Assembly: GCA_027717595.1 (NCBI GenBank)
Contig: JALLOF010000006.1
Coordinates: forward strand, 1-64,000
Reading direction: 5' to 3'
DNA from: Nitrospinae bacterium AH_259_B05_G02_I21
Lineage (GTDB): Bacteria > JADFOP01
DNA: 64,000 nt
The position numbers were made by a program, and so were the translations under genes. Positions 34,148 through 42,023 of the stretch are shown in pieces. Below the pieces are notes generated by a model. It had not been told where the DNA came from. It did not search any database and was given only the letters and a program-made list of their open reading frames with translations. Numbering within the stretch: the stretch's first letter is position 1; every line of letters starts with the position of its first letter.

Positions 34148-34906
34148 GTGACAGCACCACGCATTCTGATTTCCAACGACGACGGCATCTTCTCGGAGGG
34201 CATCCGCGCCCTGGTCGAGGCGCTGGACTCGTTGGGTGAGGTCTGGGTCGTCGCGCCGGACCGAGAGCGATCCGGCTCCGGACACTCCCTCACCCTTCAA
34301 CACCCCCTCCGTGTGGATAAGGTGCAGGAGCGGTGGTACGCGGTAGACGGCACCCCCACCGACTGCATCTATCTCGCCATTAACGGAATTTTCAAGGGAG
34401 AGCCCCCCTCCATCATCGTAAGCGGGATCAACAAGGGGGCCAACCTCGGCGAAGACATCACCTATTCCGGCACGGTATGTGCCGCGATGGAGGGGACCAT
34501 TTTGGGGACGCCGTCCATGGCGGTGAGTCTCGTCGCAAGCAGCGTGTACCAGTTCGATACGGCGGCCCGCGTCAGCCGCATGCTGGCTGAAGTCCTTCTC
34601 GCGCGGGGACTGCCGGAGGACACCTTCCTCAATATCAATGTACCCTCCGTGGCATGGGACGAGCTGGAAGGGATTATGATCACTCGCCAGGGCAAGCGCA
34701 TCTACGCCAACACGGTGGAGGAGAAGGTCGATCCACGGGGGCGGTCCTACTACTGGATTGGGGGAAAAGAGCGTGGATGGCACGAGCTCGAAAACTCCGA
34801 TCTCTACGCCGTAGCCAACAACAGTGTCTCCATTACCCCGCTTCATTTGGACCTGACGGCCTACGACGCCCAGGCGTATCTTACTGAATGGAATCTGAAG
34901 CTCTGA
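34148..34906 (+). CDS. surE: 5'/3'-nucleotidase SurE
   Basis: 252 residues. The metal site ISNDDG at the N-terminus is followed by VVAPDRERSGSGHSLTL, DGTPTDCIYLAINGI, the SGINKGANLGEDITYSGTV loop and NINVPSVAWDELEG. SurE dephosphorylates nucleoside monophosphates under stress. Start GTG at 34148, with GAGGG nearby. It pairs with pcm directly downstream, the classical surE-pcm arrangement. Confidence 0.96.
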   Translation: MTAPRILISNDDGIFSEGIRALVEALDSLGEVWVVAPDRERSGSGHSLTLQHPLRVDKVQERWYAVDGTPTDCIYLAINGIFKGEPPSIIVSGINKGANLGEDITYSGTVCAAMEGTILGTPSMAVSLVASSVYQFDTAARVSRMLAEVLLARGLPEDTFLNINVPSVAWDELEGIMITRQGKRIYANTVEEKVDPRGRSYYWIGGKERGWHELENSDLYAVANNSVSITPLHLDLTAYDAQAYLTEWNLKL

Positions 34907-34968
34907 GACCTAATCGGCCCGGCAATCGAGCGGCATCGGCCTCGAGAAGACGGCCCGGGGGGAATTCG

Positions 34969-35610
34969 ATGCGGTTTGTCGTCGCACGGGACAAGATGGT
35001 CCGCGAGCAGCTGATCGCCAGGGGGGTCACGGACGACAAAGTGATCGAGGCTATGCGCAAGGTCCCGCGCCATCGTTTCGTCGACAGCGCGCTCGAAGAC
35101 AGGGCCTATGGCGACTATCCTCTGCCAATCGGCAGCGGACAGACAATCAGCCAGCCGTATATCGTCGCCCTTATGACGGAGGCCCTGGAGCTGACGCCCA
35201 CCGATAATGTCTTGGAAATCGGCACCGGGAGCGGGTACCAGGCGGCGGTCCTGGCTGAGATCGCCGAGAAAGTCTATACGATAGAGCGACTTAAAGAGAT
35301 TGAGGCCAAAACCAGGCGGATCCTGGATGAGCTTGGATACCACAACGTGGCTTCCCGGGTCAGTGACGGCACCTACGGGTGGAAGGAAAAAGCCCCGTTC
35401 GACTCGATTATCGTGACGGCGGCCGCTCCTGACCTTCTTGAAAGCCTCATTGGCCAATTGAAGGTGAACGGGAGGATGGTGCTCCCCGTCGGCTCTCCGA
35501 TGAGCCAGACCCTCATCAAGCTCGTCAAAACCCCCATGGGCACCCGAACCCAGAATCTTACCGGGTGCGTATTCGTCAAACTCATCGGCGCTTACGGATT
35601 TGATGAATGA
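34969..35610 (+). CDS. pcm: Protein-L-isoaspartate O-methyltransferase
   Basis: 213 residues from ATG 34969: MRFVVARDKMVREQLIARGV is a family-like start. PLPIGSGQTISQPYIVALM, the SAM motif VLEIGTGSGYQAAVLAEI, and FDSIIVTAAAPDLLESL follow. It methylates isoaspartyl residues so that they can be repaired. An in-frame ATG at 34888, overlapping surE by 19 bases, would add a low-complexity extension and is less likely. Confidence 0.95.
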   Translation: MRFVVARDKMVREQLIARGVTDDKVIEAMRKVPRHRFVDSALEDRAYGDYPLPIGSGQTISQPYIVALMTEALELTPTDNVLEIGTGSGYQAAVLAEIAEKVYTIERLKEIEAKTRRILDELGYHNVASRVSDGTYGWKEKAPFDSIIVTAAAPDLLESLIGQLKVNGRMVLPVGSPMSQTLIKLVKTPMGTRTQNLTGCVFVKLIGAYGFDE

Positions 35611-35652
35611 GGCGCGCCCCTGGGGGCCCAGGGCCTTCTTCCAGACCATTCC

Positions 35653-35682
35653 TTGACAAGGGCAAGGGAAGTCTCCTACAAT
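35653..35682 (+). promoter_or_regulatory. Sigma-70 promoter for tRNA-Pro(CGG)
   Basis: A perfect TTGACA (35653-35658), an 18-base spacer and TACAAT (35677-35682). It lies about 90 bases upstream of the tRNA. Confidence 0.65.
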
Positions 35683-35770
35683 TTTGACGCAGGGTTGCTA
35701 AGGTTCGCGCCGGCCACCGCAAGGAGGCGGTGCGTACCTGCAGCTGAGCACAAATAGCACCTTTTTCGGT

Positions 35771-35847
35771 CGGGACGTAGCGCAGCCTGGTAGCGCGCCT
35801 GCTTCGGGAGCAGGAGGTCGCTGGTTCAAATCCAGTCGTCCCGACCA
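35771..35847 (+). tRNA. tRNA-Pro (CGG anticodon)
   Basis: 77 bases with encoded CCA. Acceptor arm CGGGACG/CGTCCCG, anticodon stem CCTGC/GCAGG with loop TTCGGGA (anticodon CGG), T-arm GTTCAAATC. It differs from the upstream tRNA-Pro mainly in the anticodon and T arms, suggesting an old duplication. The next protein gene starts about 21 bases downstream, so tRNA processing should generate its mRNA 5' end. Confidence 0.95.
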
Positions 35848-35868
35848 CTTCTTTTTCCCCGGGGGGGT

Positions 35869-36366
35869 TTGGTGGCTCATAACCTCCATCGGCTCATTAG
35901 GGTCGGCGTGATCGGGGCCGGGTCGTGTTCCGCGGCCGAGGCGGACCAGGCCAGGACCGTTGGGCGCCTCATCGCCCGGCAAGGATGGGCCCTGCTCTGT
36001 GGAGGACTGAGCGGAGTGATGGAGGCGGCGTGCCAGGGCGCCGCGGAAGAGGGCGGGCTTACGGTGGGAATCCTTCCCGGAACCGATGCGGCTTCGGCCA
36101 ACCCCTACGTTCGTCTCTCCCTCCCGACGGGTCTCGATTACGCCCGCAACGTGGTGCTCGTTCGAGCCAGCCAAGCCCTCATAGCCGTCGCCGGGGAATA
36201 TGGGACCTTGAGTGAGATCGCGATCGGGCTCAAGCTCGGAAAACCTATTGCCGCGCTTGGATCCTGGCCCGATATAGAAGGGCTAAGCCAGGTCTCCTCG
36301 CCCGAGGAAGCGGTCGCGCTGGTCGCCCACCACCTGGGGGAGCGCGTGGAAGAGGAGGAGCCATGA
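35869..36366 (+). CDS. TIGR00725-type Rossmann-fold protein (LOG/DprA-like)
   Basis: 165 residues. VGVIGAGSCSAAEADQARTVG, LLCGGLSGVMEAACQGAAEEGG, VGILPGTD and AVAGEYGTLSEIAIGLKLGKPI match the TIGR00725 family, related to cytokinin LOG and molybdenum-carrier-like nucleotide-binding proteins. The LOG catalytic PGGxGTxxE motif appears as AGEYGTLSE, so the usual phosphoribohydrolase activity is uncertain. Adjacent TTG 35869 and GTG 35872 codons can both start it. It overlaps the next gene by four bases. Confidence 0.85.
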   Translation: MVAHNLHRLIRVGVIGAGSCSAAEADQARTVGRLIARQGWALLCGGLSGVMEAACQGAAEEGGLTVGILPGTDAASANPYVRLSLPTGLDYARNVVLVRASQALIAVAGEYGTLSEIAIGLKLGKPIAALGSWPDIEGLSQVSSPEEAVALVAHHLGERVEEEEP

Positions 36367-37088
36367 GGCCGCACCGAGGCGTCTGGCTCCTCGCCGCCAC
36401 AATTGCCTCTCTGGCGCTTGTGGGCTGTGCCCTCTGGCCTCCGCGATGGGCTCCCCGTTACCGTCGCCCGGTCCATTACGAGCGAATCCATGTCGTCCGG
36501 AAGGGAGAAGCCCTCTCTACCATCGCCCAGCGCTACGGTGTCTCGGTCGAGACCATCGCCCGGCGCAACGGCCTCAAGGACCCGGATCGTCTCAGCGTGG
36601 GCCAACGCCTCAGGATTCCCCGAAGGGATGCTCTGGCCTTCCTACAGCGGGCCCCTAGGGCTCGATACAGGCCCAAGCCGAACCGGCCCGCCCGCCCTCC
36701 GAAGCCATTCCTTTGGCCCGTGCGGGGTCCCGTCATCGCTCGATTCTCCGAGGATGCCATGGAGCCCCACAAGGGGATCGACATCGCCGCACGTGCTGGC
36801 ACGCCCGTCCATGCCGCTGAGGGCGGAAAGGTCCTCTTCAGCAGCGCGGGGCCAGAGGGATATGGGAAGATGGTGATTATTCAGCACAGAACCCATTTTG
36901 TCACCGTATATGCCAATAATCTGGTCAACCTCGTGAGGGTAGGGGACCAGGTGGTTCGTGGACAGAAGATCGCCTATGTCGGCAACAGCGGCAATGGGAC
37001 GCAATCTCATCTCCACTTCGAGGTTCGCTACGAAAACGACCCCCGCGATCCCCTGAAGGTCCTTCCGCTGAAGGTCCTTCCGCCATAA
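36363..37088 (+). CDS. LysM / M23 peptidase lipoprotein
   Basis: 241 residues. A lipoprotein signal ends in LALVGC (Cys22). A LysM domain (about 41-87; VVRKGEALSTIAQRYGVSVE) precedes an M23 domain (about 115-235). The metal ligands are present: HKGIDIAA and SHLHFEVR. Unlike E. coli NlpD it therefore looks catalytically competent, so it may be a murein endopeptidase rather than only an amidase activator. A short duplicated tail (PLKVLPLKVLPP) ends the protein. Confidence 0.92.
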   Translation: MRPHRGVWLLAATIASLALVGCALWPPRWAPRYRRPVHYERIHVVRKGEALSTIAQRYGVSVETIARRNGLKDPDRLSVGQRLRIPRRDALAFLQRAPRARYRPKPNRPARPPKPFLWPVRGPVIARFSEDAMEPHKGIDIAARAGTPVHAAEGGKVLFSSAGPEGYGKMVIIQHRTHFVTVYANNLVNLVRVGDQVVRGQKIAYVGNSGNGTQSHLHFEVRYENDPRDPLKVLPLKVLPP

Positions 37089-37095
37089 AAGGTGG

Positions 37096-37124
37096 TGGAG
37101 CCCCCTGCGACCGTCGTGTATAAT
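37096..37124 (+). promoter_or_regulatory. Probable promoter for apt
   Basis: A perfect TATAAT at 37119-37124 with a weak -35 (TGGAGC, 37096-37101) at 17 bases. It lies 33 bases before the apt start. Confidence 0.5.
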
Positions 37125-37156
37125 CGTTATCAGAGAAAACCTAAAGGAGTTCCTCA

Positions 37157-37675
37157 ATGGTTGATGAGCTCAAGGTGAAGATTCGTGATATCCCGAACTT
37201 TCCAAAAGACGGGATTATCTTCAAGGATATCACGACCCTCTTGAGTGACCCGGAGGCCTATCGAAAAGCGATAGATAGCATGGCCCAACATTACGAGGGG
37301 AAGGCCATAGATCTGGTCGTCGGCGTGGAGGCCAGGGGGTTCATCATCAGCGCCGCGCTGAGCTACAGGCTCGGGGCCGGTCTCGTGTTGATTCGCAAAC
37401 CGGGGAAACTGCCCTATTTGACGCACCGGATCGAGTACACCCTCGAGTATGGGACCGACGAGCTGGAGATGCACCAGGACGCGATTAAGCCGGGACAAAA
37501 AGTGCTGATCGCCGATGACCTTCTCGCCACGGGAGGCACGATATCAGCCGCCACCAATCTCGTCGAGATGCTCCAGGGTGACATCGTCGGGCTGTGCTTC
37601 CTGGTTGAGCTGACGTTCCTCGATGGGCGCCAAAGCATCGGGGACTACGACATCTTCAGCCTCATCCAGTTCTGA
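37157..37675 (+). CDS. apt: Adenine phosphoribosyltransferase
   Basis: 172 residues. LKVKIRDIPNFPKDGIIFKDIT, VVGVEARGFIISAALSYRLG, VLIRKPGKLPY and the PRPP-binding VLIADDLLATGGTISA identify Apt. It salvages adenine to AMP. This fits with the SAH hydrolase and purN in the window, although the genes are not linked. AAGGAG precedes the ATG. Confidence 0.97.
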   Translation: MVDELKVKIRDIPNFPKDGIIFKDITTLLSDPEAYRKAIDSMAQHYEGKAIDLVVGVEARGFIISAALSYRLGAGLVLIRKPGKLPYLTHRIEYTLEYGTDELEMHQDAIKPGQKVLIADDLLATGGTISAATNLVEMLQGDIVGLCFLVELTFLDGRQSIGDYDIFSLIQF

Positions 37676-37734
37676 GGCCTTGGGCTGCTGCGCGACGGCC
37701 TCCGGCCTTCGCTAACACCTCAAGGCAAGGGATT

Positions 37735-37959
37735 ATGGGCGGCCGACTAAAAGAAAGCCAAAAGAAGGAATCCCTCCGCAAGGCAGTCCGGAATATCATC
37801 GTCGGGATCGCCTTTATGAGCGGGGCGACCACCGTGCTGCTCAGCCGCAAGGTTCAAGGCTTAGGGGAGTTTGACTACGCCTTCGGCATCGTGGTTGGCG
37901 CCATCGTCTACGTATTGCTGAAAAAGGTCACTGGGTATAAAGGGAAACGTGAACTGTAG
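37735..37959 (+). CDS. Small membrane protein of unknown function
   Basis: 74 residues. A basic N-terminus is followed by two predicted membrane segments (NIIVGIAFMSGATTVLL, about 20-36, and FGIVVGAIVYVLL, about 50-62) and a basic tail. I do not recognise it. AAGGG lies just before the ATG. It sits 59 bases after apt and ahead of a tRNA promoter. Confidence 0.65.
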   Translation: MGGRLKESQKKESLRKAVRNIIVGIAFMSGATTVLLSRKVQGLGEFDYAFGIVVGAIVYVLLKKVTGYKGKREL

Positions 37960-37987
37960 CATTCTCTCGGCGTCGAGAGGCTTCAGC

Positions 37988-38016
37988 TTGACTCGAAGAT
38001 ATGATGACCGTAAGAT
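37988..38016 (+). promoter_or_regulatory. Sigma-70 promoter for tRNA-Arg
   Basis: TTGACT (37988-37993), a 17-base spacer and TAAGAT (38011-38016). It lies about 55 bases before the tRNA. Confidence 0.55.
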
Positions 38017-38070
38017 TGAGTCCCGGCCCCAACGAGGGCAGGGGTCAGTGAGTCTCTCTCTGCGACAAAT

Positions 38071-38147
<77 letters not shown>

Positions 38148-38205
38148 AATTGTGTTCATAGAGATCGCTTAAGCGCGTCGTATCAGTGCGACCGGAGGCG
38201 TCAGA

Positions 38206-38874
38206 ATGGGACAGGAGGTTTCCCCTGCCTGGGAACGTCTCTACTCGATAATCAAAGAGCATGCTCGAACCATCTCCATCGGCGTCCTCATCATCGCCGT
38301 CGCTGGGGGCGGCTTCCTCTGGAACCGCAGTCATCGAGCATCACTACGCAACCGGGCCGCCATGGCCCTCCGCGAAGGGGTCGACCTTTTTTACGCCTCC
38401 CGGCAGGCCGAAAATCCCGACTTTCAGATGGCGATAGCTTCGCTGTCGGGCGTGACGGAGAGCTATCCGGGAACAGGAGTGGCGGGTCAAGCGGCGCTGT
38501 ACCTTGGCCATATTTATTACGCCAAGGGAAACTACCCCGCGGCCCTTGAGAGGTATCAAAAGGCCGTATCCGAGTTGACCTCCGAGAGCCCCTTTATGGA
38601 GGTAGCCCTCTTAAACGTGGCATACGCCCTTGAAGCCAAGCGAGAGTTCGCTAACGCGAGAGCAGCCTATAAGCAAGTGCTCGATTTGCCAAGAGGGGTC
38701 CTGAAAGACCGGGCCGTCATTGGGATCGGTCGGTGCTACGAAGCTCAGGGCGACCCCAAGGCGGCCTCCCAGACGTATAAATCCATGCTGAAGCGGTTTC
38801 CCAACTCCCCGTGGGTCCAGGAGCTCCGACAGCGGATGGACATGCTACAGGCGAAGAATCCGAAAACCCAATGA
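38206..38874 (+). CDS. Membrane-anchored TPR protein (YfgM-like)
   Basis: 222 residues. A single N-terminal membrane segment (ISIGVLIIAVAGGGFLW, about 23-39) is followed by four to five tetratricopeptide-like repeats (QAALYLGHIYYAKGNYPAALERYQKA; AVIGIGRCYEAQGDPKAASQTYK). The layout resembles YfgM, a SecYEG-associated periplasmic chaperone, but the family boundary is loose. GGAGG lies nine bases before the ATG. It is the last plus-strand gene before the convergent junction. Confidence 0.85.
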   Translation: MGQEVSPAWERLYSIIKEHARTISIGVLIIAVAGGGFLWNRSHRASLRNRAAMALREGVDLFYASRQAENPDFQMAIASLSGVTESYPGTGVAGQAALYLGHIYYAKGNYPAALERYQKAVSELTSESPFMEVALLNVAYALEAKREFANARAAYKQVLDLPRGVLKDRAVIGIGRCYEAQGDPKAASQTYKSMLKRFPNSPWVQELRQRMDMLQAKNPKTQ

Positions 38875-39117
38875 TAAATGATAGGGGATTATTCTCACCG
38901 CCTCCCTTTCTTCCAGACGCCCGTATAAGCCTGTTAAGGCCGCCTCTCACGCTCAATTCCAGGCTACACCTATATCTGGGGCCCGGGCCCTATGAAACCA
39001 CAAAACTGTCGAACCATGAGGAAACCGCACTTCCGATAAGATATATTATGTTAACTGGGAAATATAGAACGAAGGCTCAATCTGGGACATTGAGCTAATG
39101 GCGTACTGGGCTCTGCC

Positions 39118-39462
39118 CTATCCAGGGGGCCACATCATCGGGCGGCCACCAATAAGGTGAAAATGGATGTGGTGCACCGATTGGCCCGCATCGGCCCCTG
39201 AGTTCAAGACGATTCGAAATCCCGACCCATCGATGCCTTTCTCTCTGGCAATATGGTTGGAAGCGGCCAGGCAGCGGCCCATGAGCTCGAGGTCATCATC
39301 GCCGATATCGAGCGTCGTAGGGATGTGTTTGCGGGGGAGAACCAGAACGTGCGTAGGCGCTTGAGGATTGATGTCCTCTATGGCCACGACATCGTCATCG
39401 GAATAGATGGTCATCGATGGGACCTCCCCTCCTATGATTTTGCAAAAAAGACACTCAGTCAT
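39118..39462 (-). CDS. HIT family protein (HINT-like)
   Basis: 114 residues. ECLFCKIIGGEVPS at the N-terminus, INPQAPTHVLVLPRKHIPT in the middle and the catalytic histidine triad QSVHHIHFHLIGGR (His98, His100, His102). It hydrolyses purine nucleotide phosphoramidates or similar substrates. Its start overlaps the upstream small gene by eight bases, so they are probably coupled. A 7-bp inverted repeat (GCTCAAT/ATTGAGC, 39075-39095) just past the stop may aid termination. Confidence 0.95.
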   Translation of the reverse strand: MTECLFCKIIGGEVPSMTIYSDDDVVAIEDINPQAPTHVLVLPRKHIPTTLDIGDDDLELMGRCLAASNHIAREKGIDGSGFRIVLNSGADAGQSVHHIHFHLIGGRPMMWPPG

Positions 39463-39748
39463 GGATGCGTTCCTCCTTCAACGAACTCCCTTCATCCTCG
39501 ATAAGCTCGCGAACCCGGGGCGGGCAATATATCCCTTCAAGATCGAAGGTGCTCAACGCCTTACAGATGGCTGAGGCTTGTTCCTGAGCCGGGAGGCGCT
39601 TGTCAATGAGGATACGATGCTCGTCCTTCACCCGACACATACCGCTGGAGGTTCGCCAATCGGCCCCTGAAAATTCAACGTAAGAGACCGTAAGGTCCAA
39701 CCGCTCGGCGATGGATTCGAGGTGTTGCAACAGCTCCTCATCGTTCAT
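39455..39748 (-). CDS. Conserved-looking hypothetical protein
   Basis: 97 residues, alpha/beta, with a distinctive middle (SSGMCRVKDEHRILIDKRLP) and a C-terminal IYCPPRVRELIEDEG. It is wedged between the GGDEF gene (11-base overlap) and the HIT gene (8-base overlap), so it is clearly translated in an operon. I do not know the family; no membrane segment or signal peptide is visible. Confidence 0.75.
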   Translation of the reverse strand: MNDEELLQHLESIAERLDLTVSYVEFSGADWRTSSGMCRVKDEHRILIDKRLPAQEQASAICKALSTFDLEGIYCPPRVRELIEDEGSSLKEERIHD

Positions 39749-40670
39749 CTTTTTCCCTCCCAGGGACGGTACGCCCTACAACGACCCGGTTGCGCCCGGC
39801 CTGCTTGGCCGCGTACATAGCGGCGTCCGCAACGAGGATAAAATCCTCTGGTTCCTTCACCGGCACGCCAGGGTGCGAGGCGATTCCGATGCTGATCGTC
39901 CTTTGGATGGATATGTCGCCGTGTGACACGACGAAGCTCTCAACGAGCTCGCGCATGCGCTCGGCGAGCCGATTGGCAGCCGTGGCGGTGGTATGGGGCA
40001 GAAGGAGCACGATTTCTTCTCCGCCATAACGGGCGACGAGGTCGACTGAGCGGACGTTAGCCGTCATAAGTTCAGAGAGCGCCTTAAGGTATACGTCCCC
40101 AACCAGGTGCCCATGCTCATCGTTGACCGATTTGAACTTGTCAATATCGACGAAGAGGAGCGAGAGGGGGTTCCCGTAGCGGATAGCCTTGTAGAACTCA
40201 TCCTCCAGGCGCCGCTCAAAGACAGCCCGGTTGGCCAGGCCCGTCAGGGGATCGATGTCCGCCCGGAGCTTGAGTTCCCTGACCAGATGCCTCTTCTCAA
40301 GTCCGCGCCGCACCGTGGCTTGGAGTTCCCTGGTCTCGCATGGAACGACGAGGTGATCGTAAGCGCCTCTCGAGAGGCCATCCAACGCTCGCTCCGCCGA
40401 GGAATCGTCCGACAGCAAAATCACCGGAGTGGAGGGGGATTGAGCCAGGGTGAATTCGAGAAGAGCGAGGCCATCGAGGTCTTTTATCGAGACGGACGCG
40501 AGCAGGAGGTCAAAGGACTCTTCTTCTTTCTCCAGAATATCCCAGGCCTCCTGTCCCGTCTCTGCCGTGGTTACGCTGTAGCCCTCTTGCCGGAGAAGCC
40601 ATTCGATGTCCGAGCGGACAGGCTGGTTCGCCTCGACAAGCAGGATGGTCGTCGACTCCATGGAAGGCAC
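39738..40670 (-). CDS. Diguanylate cyclase with a degenerate receiver domain
   Basis: 310 residues. The N-terminal receiver-like domain (about 6-125) has lost its key residues: the acidic pair is EA, the phospho-acceptor aspartate is serine (LLLASVSIKDLDG) and the conserved lysine is missing (LVVPCETREL). The GGDEF domain (about 135-300) is intact, with GGEEI in YGGEEIVLLLP and an RSVD inhibitory I-site five residues before it. It should make cyclic di-GMP with product feedback, controlled by something other than Asp phosphorylation. GTG start at 40670, with GGGGAG upstream. Confidence 0.9.
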   Translation of the reverse strand: MPSMESTTILLVEANQPVRSDIEWLLRQEGYSVTTAETGQEAWDILEKEEESFDLLLASVSIKDLDGLALLEFTLAQSPSTPVILLSDDSSAERALDGLSRGAYDHLVVPCETRELQATVRRGLEKRHLVRELKLRADIDPLTGLANRAVFERRLEDEFYKAIRYGNPLSLLFVDIDKFKSVNDEHGHLVGDVYLKALSELMTANVRSVDLVARYGGEEIVLLLPHTTATAANRLAERMRELVESFVVSHGDISIQRTISIGIASHPGVPVKEPEDFILVADAAMYAAKQAGRNRVVVGRTVPGREKDER

Positions 40671-40750
40671 GAAAAACGCTCCCCTGGACGAAACCGAGAC
40701 TCTTTACGATATGCTTCGCCTCCCCGCCGCCATCGTATGGGGCCCCTGCT

Positions 40751-42010
40751 CTACTGCGGGAGCCATCGCTCCTCGAGGGCCTCGTGGGCGATTGGGCCGA
40801 TAACGGCGAGGCAGTACGTCGAGGGCTCGAAGAGTTCACCTGCCAAGGCCTGCACATCGTCCAGGGAAACGGCTTCAACCTGGGCCAGAGACTCTTCAAG
40901 CGTCCAGTGGCGGCCAAAGGTGATCAGTTGCTTGGCCAAGCGGCTCATTCGGTTCGCCGTGTCCTCCAGGGCGAGGGTCATTTGGCCTTTGAACTGATCC
41001 TTGGCCAGGGCGAGCTCCTCTGGTTGCACCCCGTGCTCGACAATTGAGCGGAGTTCCTGGCCGATCACATCGAGAATCCGCTCCAGCTCTTCCGGGCTGA
41101 CACCCGCGTATATGCCCATAACCCCGGCGTCGGAGTATGTATCGAGAAAGGAGTGTACTGCGTAGGCGAGCCCCTCCTCCTCGCGGATTCGCTGAAAGAG
41201 GCGGCTTGCGACCCCACCCCCGAGAATTGCGTTGAGCGTCGACGCGACGTATCGGCGGGGGCTTAAGTTGGGCACCGAGGGGAAGCCGAGGCAGATGTGG
41301 ACTTGCTCGGAGTCTTTTTCTTTAACCATCAGGCGACGACCTTGTGGAGTGGGAGGCGTAATAGCCAGTGGATGGTTGTTGGCGCCGAAGGAGAAGGCTT
41401 CCGCGACGGACTCCTTCACCTCTTCGGGCCGACAAGAGCCGGAGACGGCGACGAGGAGGTTCTCGGCAAAGAGGTGGGAAGCACGCCACGTCAAAAGTTC
41501 ATCGCGCTGGAGCTGTCGAACGGACCCAGGGGTCCCGAAGACCGGTCGTCCCATGGGATGACCGCCGAAAATGGTCGAATAAAAAAGATCGAAGAGATCG
41601 TCCGTTGGCGTATCTTCTGTGAGCTTGATTTCCTCGAGGATGACTCGACGCTCGCGTTCGATATCCTCCGGGGCGAGAAGCGGATCCGTCAGAATGTCGC
41701 TGATAAGGTCCAGGGCCTCGGGCAGGAGCTCGTCGAGCACCTTGGCGTAGTAGCAAGCCAGCTCCCGGCCCGTGAACGCATCGAGTTGCCCGCCAACGGC
41801 ATCGATGGTGCGGGCAATGGCCTTGGCCGTTCGCCGGGAGGTCCCTTTGAAGACGAGGTGCTCGAGGAAGTGTGACGCACCCACCAGGTGGTCCGGTTCA
41901 TGACGGCTTCCCGTGGTGACCCAGACCCCGATGCCCACCGAGCGGACATGCTTCAACGGCTCGACCACCAGTCGGAGCCCGCTGGGCAGGCGGGTGCTTA
42001 AGATCGGCAT
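40751..42010 (-). CDS. M16 family zinc peptidase
   Basis: 419 residues, one full M16 unit pair (active N-half, inactive C-half). The inverted zinc motif HFLEH is at residues 47-51 (SHFLEHLVFKGT), with the downstream glutamate in a typical helix. The closest relatives by eye are the processing-peptidase-like proteins next to pnp in many bacteria (YmxG type). Substrate unknown. It starts 13 bases after pnp and is likely cotranscribed. Confidence 0.94.
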   Translation of the reverse strand: MPILSTRLPSGLRLVVEPLKHVRSVGIGVWVTTGSRHEPDHLVGASHFLEHLVFKGTSRRTAKAIARTIDAVGGQLDAFTGRELACYYAKVLDELLPEALDLISDILTDPLLAPEDIERERRVILEEIKLTEDTPTDDLFDLFYSTIFGGHPMGRPVFGTPGSVRQLQRDELLTWRASHLFAENLLVAVSGSCRPEEVKESVAEAFSFGANNHPLAITPPTPQGRRLMVKEKDSEQVHICLGFPSVPNLSPRRYVASTLNAILGGGVASRLFQRIREEEGLAYAVHSFLDTYSDAGVMGIYAGVSPEELERILDVIGQELRSIVEHGVQPEELALAKDQFKGQMTLALEDTANRMSRLAKQLITFGRHWTLEESLAQVEAVSLDDVQALAGELFEPSTYCLAVIGPIAHEALEERWLPQ

Positions 42011-42023
42011 GGATATAGACGAC

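Noticed and set aside
38875-39117. A gene in the convergent gap
   Set aside because: Only a 7-bp inverted repeat (39075-39095) is visible. The open frame on the plus strand is the tail of an out-of-frame reading of the TPR gene.
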